Below the pieces are notes generated by a model that worked only from the letters and a program-made list of their open reading frames with translations, was not told the DNA's origin and made no database searches. Shown here one piece after another: positions 53,807-62,464 of a stretch of 64,000 bases of DNA; positions within the stretch are counted from its first letter, which is position 1; every line of letters begins with the position of its first letter. The stretch is from JAJPJE01 sp963848375 (GTDB taxonomy: Bacteria > Acidobacteriota > Terriglobia > Terriglobales > Acidobacteriaceae), in NCBI GenBank assembly GCA_963848375.1, contig CAWKDK010000024.1, positions 62,001 through 126,000 of the forward strand, written 5' to 3'. A program made the translations under genes and the position numbers.

Positions 53807-54256
53807 ATGAAGCCGAAGAGAACCATCCTTTGCGTGGACGATAATGAGCAATCCCTCTCCATCCGAAAGGTAATGCTGGAAACCCGCGGGTATCGCGTTA
53901 TCACTTGCTCCAACGCTCCGGAAGCGCTGGCTATCTTCAAGAGCGGTGGCATCGATCTATTGCTCACCGATCTGATTATGCCGGGGCATGATGGTCATTG
54001 GCTGATCGAAGAGATCAAAAATCTCTCGCCACAGACGCCGGCCATCCTCTTCTCCGGAAAGATCCGCATCTACGATCGCGACCTGCGCGCAGACGCCTTT
54101 CTCCCTAAGGGGACTTACGCACCCATTGAGTTGCTGGAACGCATCCGCTTGCTGCTGATCCGCAAACGAGGGCCGAAGCGCAATCCGGTGCCTCTCGTCG
54201 CGGCACTTGCGAATCCGGCAACCTCGGGGCTGCCGATTTCGAAGATCGCGTCCTAG
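53807..54256 (+). CDS. Single-domain response regulator (CheY-like)
   Basis: A 149-residue receiver domain: acidic pair in LCVDDNEQS, phosphoacceptor Asp in LLLTDLIMPGHDG, Ser in ILFSGKIR and Lys in FLPKGTY. The tail (residues 115-149) is basic and rich in Leu and Arg, without a recognised output domain. ATG 53807 follows AGGGGA. It converges with the PilT-like ATPase gene (17 bp between stops), and could relate to motility, but no kinase is adjacent. Confidence 0.85.
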   Translation: MKPKRTILCVDDNEQSLSIRKVMLETRGYRVITCSNAPEALAIFKSGGIDLLLTDLIMPGHDGHWLIEEIKNLSPQTPAILFSGKIRIYDRDLRADAFLPKGTYAPIELLERIRLLLIRKRGPKRNPVPLVAALANPATSGLPISKIAS

Positions 54257-54273
54257 CGTCAGACTCTCGGAAT

Positions 54274-55509
54274 TTAGAAACGCGTTGCCGATTTCGTAGT
54301 TTCCGATGGCAACTCGGAAGGGTCGAAGTCCGCGAGCGATAGCCTCAGATTGCCGGAGTTTGTCGCGTAGGCAATTCCGGTTTCCATATCGATCACGCCG
54401 GCACGAATCAGTCGCTCGATTTCGCCGTCGAAATGTTGCATGCCCTCTTGATCGCCGTCCTTGATGGCATCAATCAGCGCGCGACCCTCGCCTTCTCCGC
54501 GTTCGACGTACTCACGCGTGCGCATCGTAGACTTCAGAATCTCGACCGCCGCCACACGCCCTTTACCGCCGCGTAGCGGAATCAACCGTTGCGAGATGAA
54601 ATACCGAAACGATGCTGCCAGGCGTTTGCGTATCGTCTGCTGATCGCTTAGGGGAAAGACGCCGATCACGCGCTCCACCGTCTTCGAAGCATCGATCGTG
54701 TGTAGGGTCGACAACACCAGGTGACCCGTCTCCGCCGCCGTCAGCGCAACTTCAATCGTCTCCTTGTCGCGCATTTCGCCTACCAGAATCACTTTCGGCG
54801 CCTGACGGAGTGCTGCACGCAGCGCCAGTGCAAAGCTCGGTGTATCGCTATGCAGTTCGCGCTGGTGAACCGTCCCCTTTTTATGCTGGTGTAGAAACTC
54901 GATGGGATCTTCGATCGTCACAATATGATCAGCACGATCGGTATTGATCTGGTCGATAATTGCCGCCAGCGTCGACGACTTCCCAGATCCAGTAGGCCCC
55001 GTAACCAGCACAATCCCGTTCTTCAATCCGCAAATGTCTTTCAGTTGTTCCGGCAGGCTGAGTTCTTCGAATCCCGGAATCGTGTGCGGAATTACACGCA
55101 TGACAATGGCATACGATCCGCGCTGCTGAAAGATGTTGACGCGGAACCGGCATTTCGCGGCCAGGCTGTACGAGAGATCGCACGACCCCTCCTCTTTCAG
55201 CGTCAGTGGAGCCTTGCGATTGCCTGCCATCAGATCATTGGCAAGGCTCTCAGTATGCTGTGCTGTCAGGAATGGCAAACCTGCAACTTTGATAGGAACC
55301 AGTTGCCCGTCGAGTTCGACCTGCGGCGCACGCCCCGGCGAGAAAATCAGGTCACTCACCCGGGGATCGCAATTCACCATCGCGCTAACTAACGCAGCTG
55401 TATTGATCGTGACTTTTTTCGGAGCCGTTGCCGCCGTTCCATTACCATTTTGCGGCTTACCTTCAAAATCGGCTCCAGTGGCTGGATCTGCGAGTTGCGT
55501 GCTCCCCAA
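54274..55509 (-). CDS. Type IV pilus retraction ATPase, PilT/PilU family
   Basis: This cytoplasmic hexameric ATPase depolymerises type IV pili. The 411 residues include the N-terminal PAS-like region (DPRVSDLIFSPGRAPQVELDG), Walker A GPTGSGKSS, the Asp box VTIEDPIEFLHQHKKG, Walker B VILVGEMRD and the His box STLHTIDASKTVERV. The C-terminal helix lacks the AIRNLI of PilT and reads more like PilU. A 30-residue N-terminal extension is present. The start is TTG 55509 with GGGGGA upstream. No other pilus genes are in the window. Confidence 0.92.
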   Translation of the reverse strand: MGSTQLADPATGADFEGKPQNGNGTAATAPKKVTINTAALVSAMVNCDPRVSDLIFSPGRAPQVELDGQLVPIKVAGLPFLTAQHTESLANDLMAGNRKAPLTLKEEGSCDLSYSLAAKCRFRVNIFQQRGSYAIVMRVIPHTIPGFEELSLPEQLKDICGLKNGIVLVTGPTGSGKSSTLAAIIDQINTDRADHIVTIEDPIEFLHQHKKGTVHQRELHSDTPSFALALRAALRQAPKVILVGEMRDKETIEVALTAAETGHLVLSTLHTIDASKTVERVIGVFPLSDQQTIRKRLAASFRYFISQRLIPLRGGKGRVAAVEILKSTMRTREYVERGEGEGRALIDAIKDGDQEGMQHFDGEIERLIRAGVIDMETGIAYATNSGNLRLSLADFDPSELPSETTKSATRF

Positions 55510-55734
55510 GTCGTTATTCCCCCAAGCCTGTTACCGGAGACCAGAATAGCAAGCGGAACAGCAGTTCTGTTCCCTCGCGGGAAGCGAAAGTAACTTGCGC
55601 GATGTGTCGTGCTCTGAATTTGTTAGCTGCTCTCTTCCATCTAGGTTGCACAAGGTGTCCTGTTGTTTTGGAAAACCTGCCGCTCCGGCCTTACATCCCA
55701 CCCGCCGGGCGACCAATTCAGGAGGAAGAAGTCG

Positions 55735-56280
55735 ATGAAAACACACCCTTCCCTTCTCTTACTAGCAGTTCTGTTGTTCGCGGTGGCTGGCTCGGCGCAA
55801 ACCGCCGGTTCCTCCAGCGGCAGCTCTCAGAGTTCTGCTCAGACCGGTTCCAGTTCCGGAACGTCGGGCAGTATGGCTTCGCAAGCCGGAAGTCAAACAT
55901 CCTCTGGCAGCGACACCGAGCAGATGATGGAAGGCTGCATCATCCGGGAGCAGCAGGACTACTATCTTGAGCCGATCAACGGGCAGGAAGTGCACCTCAA
56001 CGGTCCCGATGTTGCGCAGCACGTGAATCATCACGTCCGAATTCATGGGAACGAGCAGCCGAGTCAAAGCACCAACTCCGGTTCCGCGGGCGCAATGGCT
56101 GGATCCAGTTCGTCCGGGAGCGCTGCATCGAATCCGCCCGAGTTCCTCGTAACCCGGGTCGATATGGTGTCGGAATCCTGTCCCGCAAACCTGCAGCACC
56201 GTAATTCGTCGGGATCTCAAGGTCCTGGCAGCGGAAACACGCACGACGATGACGCGGGACCCAAGCAGAGTTCGTTTTAA
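55735..56280 (+). CDS. Exported Ser/Gly-rich protein of unknown function
   Basis: The 181-residue protein has a signal peptide (MKTHPSLLLLAVLLFAVAGS then AQ). A low-complexity Ser/Gly/Gln linker (residues 23-60) precedes a small domain MEGCIIREQQDYYLEPINGQ...HVNHHVRIHG, a pattern seen in other acidobacterial exported proteins with a small OB-like beta domain. A second Ser-rich stretch and a C-terminal strand with Cys follow. No function is known. ATG 55735 is chosen for its AGGAGG 9 bp upstream. A terminator follows. Confidence 0.75.
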   Translation: MKTHPSLLLLAVLLFAVAGSAQTAGSSSGSSQSSAQTGSSSGTSGSMASQAGSQTSSGSDTEQMMEGCIIREQQDYYLEPINGQEVHLNGPDVAQHVNHHVRIHGNEQPSQSTNSGSAGAMAGSSSSGSAASNPPEFLVTRVDMVSESCPANLQHRNSSGSQGPGSGNTHDDDAGPKQSSF

Positions 56281-56566
56281 GTCAGCGTGCAGCGGTTTCG
56301 GCCGCTGCGCCTTTTTGTTGATTCCAACCAGGAATTCGGCGACGACGGCCGCGCTATCGCCGCCGTGCTTTAATCGGTGGGACTACGACCAAAAATTTGG
56401 CCAAGTGGTGATCCCCCGAGGGGAAGGAGGCCCAAAGTAAGTTGCTGAATTTATTAGCCTTATATTCACGCAGCGAAGTTCCAGCCACGGCTACCTCAGG
56501 GGCAAGTTCCACCCCAAAGTACTCCTACATCACCCTGCTGTTCGGAAGCTTCTGCTCGTGTAGGAT
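56281..56566. other. Intergenic region upstream of the sigma factor gene
   Basis: After the terminator at 56289-56316 there is no convincing gene. Two similar words AGTTCCAGCC and AGTTCCACCC occur near 56476 and 56507, and could be part of an autoregulated ECF promoter, but no start site is evident. Confidence 0.3.
56289..56316 (+). terminator. Intrinsic terminator after the Ser/Gly-rich protein gene
   Basis: GCAGCGG and CCGCTGC form a 7-bp stem with loop TTTCGG, followed by GCC and TTTTT. Confidence 0.85.
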
Positions 56567-57397
56567 ATGTGCAGTCCGGTCACTTCGGTAACGGCCTCAT
56601 ACGCCAAACCGGACCTGCTGCAAATGCCTGATAAGCCTCACAATCCGCGTGTTTCGACCGGACCCGCCGACGAGCCCGAGACCTCGGAAAACGCGCAACT
56701 TTCTGAGGGGGTACGGGTTTCCTCAGATGTGAGCAGCGTAGCCCTTAACGGTGGAGTCTTAGGTGCGGGTGCCCGCCGCCTGCGCGACACTGCTGTCGCG
56801 AAAAAGGCGGCGCCTGCAAGTACAGAAGGTTTGACGGATGCGGACCTAATGCTCAGGGTGAAGGATGGCGACGATGCCGCCTTCGACTATCTCTGCGAGA
56901 AGTATCGGCGTCCGATGCTGGGCTTCATGTATCGCGTGGCCCGCAACACCAGTGTTGCGGAGGAACTCGCGCAGGAAGTCTTCCTTCGCGTCTATCGTGC
57001 TCGGCAAACCTACAATGCGGAAGCCAAGTTCAGTACGTGGCTGTACCGCATTGCGTCGAACCTTTCGGTGAATTACGTACGGGACACGAAGTACGAGCGT
57101 CCCGAGATGAGCGTCAGCCTGGATGAACCCGACGACGATAGTGGACTCACCATCGATGTCGCCGATTCGTCGCTGAACGCTGAGCAGTCAATTCTGCGCC
57201 GCGAGCGGATGGAAGCTATTCGCAAGCACGTGCAGGCGTTGCCCGAACGGCAGCGTGAAGCAGTCGTCATGCATAAGTATCAAGGTATGGATTACCGGCA
57301 AATTGCCGATGTCCTAAAAATAAGTGAGTCGGCGACGAAGTCGCTGCTGTTCCGGGCGTACGAAACGCTTCGCGACCGGCTCAAGGATTTTGTATAG
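56567..57397 (+). CDS. RNA polymerase sigma factor, ECF/RpoE type
   Basis: This 276-residue sigma-70 family factor has region 2 (DADLMLRVKDGDDAAFDYLC, then ELAQEVFLRVYRARQTY and FSTWLYRIASNLSVNYVRD) and region 4 (LPERQREAVVMHKYQGMDYR and ADVLKISESATKSLLFRA). The N-terminal 85 residues are an unusual low-complexity extension. The start may be ATG 56567 or ATG 56624; neither has a strong ribosome binding site. The anti-sigma gene begins 11 bp downstream. This pair probably controls envelope or stress genes. Confidence 0.9.
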   Translation: MCSPVTSVTASYAKPDLLQMPDKPHNPRVSTGPADEPETSENAQLSEGVRVSSDVSSVALNGGVLGAGARRLRDTAVAKKAAPASTEGLTDADLMLRVKDGDDAAFDYLCEKYRRPMLGFMYRVARNTSVAEELAQEVFLRVYRARQTYNAEAKFSTWLYRIASNLSVNYVRDTKYERPEMSVSLDEPDDDSGLTIDVADSSLNAEQSILRRERMEAIRKHVQALPERQREAVVMHKYQGMDYRQIADVLKISESATKSLLFRAYETLRDRLKDFV

Positions 57398-57408
57398 GGG
57401 AATGGGAT

Positions 57409-57885
57409 ATGAAGTGCGCGGAGGTTCACAGCTACCTGCTTGATCTGGCCACCGGCGAGGTAATTCCCGCCGGAGTGCAGGAACACCTACGTGCTTGCCA
57501 GGCTTGCTCGACAGAAGTCGATTCGTTTCAGAAAACCATGGCGCTGCTCGATGAGTGGCAGGCGCCGGAAGACACGTCTCCTTATTTCATGACTCGCTTG
57601 CGCGCTCGTGTGCGCGAGGAGTCGCAACTGGAGGCTGCCAAGCCGGCCGGCTGGATGAGTTGGTTCCGAAAGCCCGCTCTCGCCGCCGCTTTCAGCTTGC
57701 TGATCCTGCTGAGCGCCTCGCTGATCCTGAGCCCGGATCACTCCTCCAAGCCGGCGTTACCGGCCGTTACGCAGCAGAAAATTTCTCCTGTAGCGGATTT
57801 GCAGTATCTGGATAAGAATGATGATGTGCTGGCAAATTTCGAACTGCTCGATGACGATGCAGGAGACCAGTCCGTCAGTCAGTAA
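57409..57885 (+). CDS. Anti-sigma factor with zinc-finger-like domain
   Basis: The 158-residue membrane protein begins with a zinc-binding anti-sigma motif: Cys3 in MKCAEVHSYLLDL, His26 and the CxxC in EHLRACQACSTEVDSF. A membrane helix follows at about residues 87-107 (PALAAAFSLLILLSASLIL), with a short periplasmic tail. It would sequester the upstream sigma factor at the membrane and release it on envelope stress. ATG 57409 follows GGGGAATGGG. It is co-transcribed with the sigma gene and probably with the DUF3106 gene. Confidence 0.88.
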   Translation: MKCAEVHSYLLDLATGEVIPAGVQEHLRACQACSTEVDSFQKTMALLDEWQAPEDTSPYFMTRLRARVREESQLEAAKPAGWMSWFRKPALAAAFSLLILLSASLILSPDHSSKPALPAVTQQKISPVADLQYLDKNDDVLANFELLDDDAGDQSVSQ

Positions 57886-57910
57886 ATTTGAATTTTGTTG
57901 TGCTTAGGCG

Positions 57911-58525
57911 ATGCAGGGAATCAAGCCCATTTCGTGTGTTCTGTTGACGATGGCTTTGGCGCTATGCGCCGGCGGTGGCTTTCTGCGCAACAGCGCAAGT
58001 CCGCAACAGAACAATAACGCGCCTCGTTTGCAGGCTCCGCCTGGCAATGGCGGCGCCTGGGCTCCCAAGGGTCCCGGTCCTCATCGGGGCGAATGGCTTC
58101 GCAATAACAAGGATCTCCCCCTCCAAGAGCAGGAAAAGAAACTCCAGAACGATCCAAGTTTTCAGGCTCTTCCGCCAGAGCGGCAGCAGCAGTTGAAGAA
58201 TAGGCTCGAACGCTTCAACAGCCTTCCTCCCGACCAGCGAGAGCGCGTTCTGCAGCGCATGGAGACTTGGGAGCACCTGCCGCCCGCCAAGCAACAGGAA
58301 GCGATGGGCATCTTCGACCGTATGAAGAACATGCCGCCAGATCGCCGCATGATGATGCGCAGCGCCTATCGCAACCTGGAAACCATGAATCCCCAGGAGC
58401 GCCAGCGCGTTCTTGATTCCGACCGCTTCAAGTCCATGTTCGACGACAACGAGCGTGATCTGCTGAAGCGCAGCCTCGATCTCAACCTCGCCCACGAAGG
58501 CGAACCGCCACCGCAGAACCACTAA
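57911..58525 (+). CDS. DUF3106 family exported protein
   Basis: The 204-residue protein has a signal peptide (SCVLLTMALALCAGG) and a Gln/Arg/Pro-rich helical body with repeated units: LPPERQQQLKNRLERFNSLP, DQRERVLQRMETWEHLPPAK, QQEAMGIFDRMKNMPPDRR, characteristic of DUF3106. The periodic P-E/D-R-Q units resemble extracytoplasmic sensors such as CpxP/Spy. Located directly after a sigma/anti-sigma pair, it may be an envelope stress sensor or chaperone; this is inferred from context. Confidence 0.85.
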   Translation: MQGIKPISCVLLTMALALCAGGGFLRNSASPQQNNNAPRLQAPPGNGGAWAPKGPGPHRGEWLRNNKDLPLQEQEKKLQNDPSFQALPPERQQQLKNRLERFNSLPPDQRERVLQRMETWEHLPPAKQQEAMGIFDRMKNMPPDRRMMMRSAYRNLETMNPQERQRVLDSDRFKSMFDDNERDLLKRSLDLNLAHEGEPPPQNH

Positions 58526-58527
58526 TC

Positions 58528-58651
58528 CCCGTTTCACGTTCTTGGTTTCACGTTTCACGTCAAGAATCGTAGTTCGAGGCTAACGTGACTGTGAACACCG
58601 CCTCGCTTTTCGTGAAACGTGAAACGCGAAACGGCCTTTTCGCGAAACGGG
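58528..58651. repeat. Long GTTTCACG inverted repeat
   Basis: The left arm 58528-58560 (CCCGTTTCACG..., three TTTCACG words) is mirrored by the right arm 58611-58651 (CGTGAAACGTGAAACGCGAA... to CGCGAAACGGG). It lies between the convergent DUF3106 and SirB1 genes and could terminate both. The same words occur in the atp operon (12684-12725) and at 59555-59577. Confidence 0.65.
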
Positions 58652-58652
58652 C

Positions 58653-59501
58653 TTAGTTCATGCTCGCCAGTTTCCGCCGGATCGACAGCGCCGTTTGCCG
58701 CATCTCGTCGGCATCGGAGGCCTCCGGCGACATGCGAATGTAGTTTTCCAGATCATCGGCCGCGGCCCGTAGCTGTCCTGTTGCCAGTCGCAATAACCCC
58801 CGCTGCTTCATGTCCTCCGCCGACCGGGGATGCAGCGCCAGGATCAGGTCCACTGCCTGCGCCGCCTTTCGCAGGTTGCGGCTCGAGATGTAGATCCCGC
58901 GCAGATTGTTCAGCATGCGGGTAAGCATCTGACGGCGCGATACCGTCTGCAGGAACTCCGGTTGGAAAGTCAACTGACCTGAGTAGATCGCGTCGAGCCG
59001 CTCCTGGCAGTCGTTGGTATCGAGAATATCGCCGCCATTGAAAGCATCGATCAGTATCTCCCGCCCATCCACCTCGTAGTGCTTGAGCAAGAAGTGCCCA
59101 GGCAGCCCCACCCCAAATAGCGGGAAGCCTACGCGGCCTCCCACTTCCATGTAAACCAGTGCCAGCGTGATCGGAATTCCCAGCTTGCGGTCGAGAACAT
59201 CATTCAGGAACGAGTTCCGCGGATCGTAGTACTCGTCCACGTTCCCCTGGAAGCCTTCTTCCTCGAACAGCACCTGGTTCAATGCAAGGATGAAATTGGG
59301 AGGCTCGGGAGTTGCAGGAAGTAACGCGTCAACTCGCTTCCCAAGCTGATCCAGCAGCCGTATGTAAGGCTCGGTCTGCAGCTCGGGATATTCCATGCGC
59401 GCGATGGTCAGAGCAGCGCGCTCAAGAGAAATCCTGTCTTCGTCGATGTCGTGGCTCACCAGCGCGGAAAATTCTCCGCGTATTCCCCACTCCTCGCCCA
59501 T
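58653..59501 (-). CDS. SirB1-type transglutaminase-like protein with TPR
   Basis: This 282-residue protein has a transglutaminase-like SirB1 domain (residues 25-190: FNQVLFEEEGFQGN-like LNQVLFEEEGFQGNVDEYYD, NSFLNDVLDRKLGIPITLA and GVGLPGHFLLKH) and a C-terminal TPR-like part (LRKAAQAVDLILALHP, LRAAADDLENYIRMSPEA). The family is widespread; its role is unclear. The active-site cysteine is replaced in this family (NSFLNDVL lacks it), so it is probably not a transglutaminase. It is cytoplasmic. Confidence 0.88.
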   Translation of the reverse strand: MGEEWGIRGEFSALVSHDIDEDRISLERAALTIARMEYPELQTEPYIRLLDQLGKRVDALLPATPEPPNFILALNQVLFEEEGFQGNVDEYYDPRNSFLNDVLDRKLGIPITLALVYMEVGGRVGFPLFGVGLPGHFLLKHYEVDGREILIDAFNGGDILDTNDCQERLDAIYSGQLTFQPEFLQTVSRRQMLTRMLNNLRGIYISSRNLRKAAQAVDLILALHPRSAEDMKQRGLLRLATGQLRAAADDLENYIRMSPEASDADEMRQTALSIRRKLASMN

Positions 59502-59581
59502 TCCGAAATCCTAGCAGAACGGGGACGAGGGAGAGCAGAAGCTCAAACTTACATAACGTGAAACGCGAACGCGAAACGCCC

Positions 59582-60520
59582 TTATCGCCGCAACAGGTTC
59601 TTTGCAATAAATACTGCATTCGCAGGCCGCTCCGCCAGTCGCCGCATGAAGTACGGGTACCATTCCGTGCCGAACGGCACATACACCCGCATACCCCAGC
59701 CCTCGCGAACGATCTCTTCCTGCAGGTCGCGCCGTATGCCGTGCAGCATCTGGAATTCAAAAGCCTCGCGCGGCAGCTTCTCGCGTTTGGCGAAGGCAAT
59801 CATCTCGCGAATGATCCTCTCGTCATGCGTCGCTAACCCGTGATACACGCCGCTCTTCACCAGGATCTTTGCCAGCTTCACGTAATTCGCGTCCACGTCC
59901 GACTTCGCCTGGAAAGCTATGTCAGCCGGCTCCTTGTACGCGCCTTTGCAAAGGCGAATACGAATTCCCTCAGCGAGCAGCTTCTCCACATCGGCTTCGC
60001 TCCGCTTCATGTACGACTGGATCACCGCGCCCACCCGCCCTTGGTTACCGGGCACGCGATGCATTTCGTGCACGAAGTCCAGCGTCTTCTGTGTATACGG
60101 CGATCCTTCCATATCGACGCGAATGAAGTTATTGATCTGCGCCGCATGCGCTATCAGTCCACACACCAGTTCCCGCGCGAGCGACTCATCCACATCCAAA
60201 CCCATGTGCGTCAGTTTCACGCTGACATTCGCATTCAGCTGCCGCTTGGCGATGTCGTCCAGTATGTGGTGATAAAGTTCCGCGCTCTCGCGCGCTTCGG
60301 CGACGTTGGTCACATTTTCGCCGAGATTATCGATCGAAACTGCCATGCCCTTCTGATTCAGTTCAGCGGCAGCAGCGATCGCATCGTTGACCGTCGTTCC
60401 GGCAACGAAACGACGCGCCATCGGTTGGGCCAACGGCGACTGCTCGGCAAATTTCCGTAATGCTTTGCTCTCTGAAAGATAGATAAAAAATGCTCTTAAC
60501 ACGTTCCACCTGGTTGCCAT
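59582..60520 (-). CDS. Proline dehydrogenase
   Basis: This FAD enzyme oxidises proline to pyrroline-5-carboxylate. The 312 residues form the PRODH barrel: NVSVKLTHMGLDVD, FIRVDMEGSPYTQKTLDFV, IRLCKGAYKEPADIAF, GLATHDERII and FEFQMLHGIRRDLQEE, with YVPFGTEWYPYFMRRLAERP at the C-terminus. It is the monofunctional type; the P5C dehydrogenase partner is not in the window. ATG 60520 starts the family (MATRWNVLRAFF). The upstream GAGGAGGG lies beyond a terminator-like hairpin, so translation may be regulated. Confidence 0.93.
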   Translation of the reverse strand: MATRWNVLRAFFIYLSESKALRKFAEQSPLAQPMARRFVAGTTVNDAIAAAAELNQKGMAVSIDNLGENVTNVAEARESAELYHHILDDIAKRQLNANVSVKLTHMGLDVDESLARELVCGLIAHAAQINNFIRVDMEGSPYTQKTLDFVHEMHRVPGNQGRVGAVIQSYMKRSEADVEKLLAEGIRIRLCKGAYKEPADIAFQAKSDVDANYVKLAKILVKSGVYHGLATHDERIIREMIAFAKREKLPREAFEFQMLHGIRRDLQEEIVREGWGMRVYVPFGTEWYPYFMRRLAERPANAVFIAKNLLRR

Positions 60521-60523
60521 GCA

Positions 60524-60547
60524 TAAAAATACCGGCGCGCGCGCCGG
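60524..60547 (-). promoter_or_regulatory. Terminator-like palindrome directly before the proline dehydrogenase start
   Basis: CCGGCGCGCGCGCCGG at 60532-60547 is a perfect 16-nt palindrome, followed on the minus strand by TATTTTTATGC and then the ATG. The only good Shine-Dalgarno (GAGGAGGG) lies upstream of the palindrome. It may terminate hutH readthrough or control proline dehydrogenase expression. Confidence 0.4.
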
Positions 60548-60704
60548 CTGGATACTCGGCGACCCTCCTCTAAACACGGGAAAGGCCGCACTGGAGACTT
60601 TCTCATCAAGGCCATTTCTGCGTAGTCGTTTGTATCACATCCCAAGCGGCGATCGTCAGCGTATGTGTCACTGGACTTGGGGTTTGCGATCACAACCCGC
60701 TGCA

Positions 60705-62316
60705 TCAGGAGACGAACTCGCCGTCCAGTGCGTCCGCAATCTTCCCAGACGCAATCACCTCGGCCACGCGTTCGAAATCGCCCGATATGATGCGATCCTG
60801 CTCCAACTTCTTTGACACCGCGCGGATGCGGTCGTATGCAGTTTGTCCCCGTTTCCCGAGTTTCAACGGTGCCAGAAAATCAATCGCCTGTGCCGATGCC
60901 AGTCGCCTCGATTGCCAGCACATTGCGGGTATTCTGCACCACTTTTTTCAGCTTGATGGCCGCCGCCATTCCCATCGAAACGTAATCTTCCTTATTGCCC
61001 GACGTGGTGATCGAATCCACCGAAGCCGGATGCGCCAATATCTTGTTTTCGCTTGCCAGCGCCGCTGCCGTCACCTGCGCCATCATGAATCCCGAATTCA
61101 GCCCGGCCCCTTGTGCAAGAAATGGTGGCAGCTCCTCATTCAGCGACGGATTCACCAGGCGCTCGATTCGCCGCTCCGATATTCCCGCCAGCGCGCTTAG
61201 TGCAATCGCCAGGAAGTCCAGCGCGAACGCCAGCGGTTCACCGTGAAAATTCCCCCCGGAGATTACATCGCCCATAACATTTTCCTCTCGCTTCCCGACC
61301 TGTCGGGGCTTGGGGAAAACCAGGGGATTATCCACCGCCGAATTCATCTCGATCTCAAACACTCTTCGGCAGTGCGAGAGCGTATCCCGAACCGCGCCAT
61401 GAACCTGCGGAATGCAGCGCAGCGAATACGCGTCCTGCACTCGTCCACATTGCCGGTGGGACTCGCGAATCTCGCTGCCTTCCAGCATCTTGCGAATGTT
61501 CTGTGCGCTTCGCATTTGCCCCAGGTGCGGCCGTGCTTTGTGTATGCGCTCATCCATCGCAACGTCGGTTCCGCGCAATGCGTCGAGTGACAACGAGGCA
61601 ATCACATCGGCGCTGTCGATCATGATCTCCGCCGCCCGCAGCGTAAGCGTACCCACGGCCAGCATCGCTTGCGTGCCATTGATTAGCGAGATCGCCTCTT
61701 TGGCCTCCAGCACCAGCGGCTTGATGCTCGCACGCTTCATTGCCTCGGCCCCGCTGATCCGCCTGCTCGCAGGATCGCCCTTCCGCCGCGGCTTCTTCCC
61801 CGGATTGCCGGCAAAGTAAGCTTCCCCTTCGCCGATCAGCACGAGTGCCAGGTGCGCCAGCGGCGCCAAATCTCCGCTCGCGCCCACGCTCCCCTGCGAC
61901 GGCACCACCGGATGCACGCCGCGGTTCAACATCTCGCAAAGCGTTTCGATCACGACAGGCCGCACTCCGCTGTTACCTTTTGCCAGCGAGTTGGCGCGCA
62001 ACAACAGCATCGCGCGAACTTCCGACTCCAGCAGCGGCTCGCCAACCCCGACCGCATGCGACCGCAGCAAATTCAATTGCAGCTCACGAATCTGCTCCGG
62101 TGCGATCCGCACGTCGCTCAACTTACCAACGCCGGTATTCACCGCATAGGCCACGCGATTCCCGGCCAGTAGATCTTCCACAACCGCCCGTGCCCGTTCG
62201 ACGGACTCCCGAGCAAAGCTCTCCAACAGCACAGGGCGTTGTTCGTACACCACCGCGCTGAGTTCTTCGAAGTCGAGGTCGTTTCCGTTGATTCGGACAG
62301 GCTGCATAGAGACCAT
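60705..62316 (-). CDS. hutH: Histidine ammonia-lyase, one-base frame break near its C-terminus
   Basis: HutH deaminates histidine to urocanate using an MIO cofactor formed from Ala-Ser-Gly (146-148) in SVGASGDLAPLAHLALVLIG. Further family segments: NTGVGKLSDVRI, LRSHAVGVGEPL, GNFHGEPLAFALD and LVNPSLNEELPPFL. The main frame ends at EATGIGTGD; the adjacent frame continues with SAQAIDFLAPLKLGKRG and DRIRAVSKKLEQDRIISGD to TGA 60705. Deleting one base in GCGACTGG (near 60899) gives IEALASAQAIDFLAPLKL. Length is 3n+1. Joined length is about 536 residues. hutU, hutI and hutG are not in the window. Confidence 0.88.
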
Positions 62317-62464
62317 GTATTTGTCGGCGTCCTTCCGAGGAACCTCTATCAGGCCGCACTGGCTGCTTCAGGCAAACGTGTCAGTGTATCAGGTGAGGCA
62401 TACCGAAGGCTGATCGGAGCAGGAAAAGCAGGCACCAGTACCGGAACCGGGGAGACGTCACCTC

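Noticed and set aside
58528..58651. Possible ParB/parS sites because of TTTCACG and CGTGAAAC words
   Set aside because: The parS consensus is the palindrome TGTTTCACGTGAAACA. Here the halves are in tandem or separated and never form it, and no parA/parB is nearby.
29452..60898. UGA codons at the ends of the moaA and hutH main frames as selenocysteine sites
   Set aside because: Reading through UGA does not give the family C-termini; only a frame change does.
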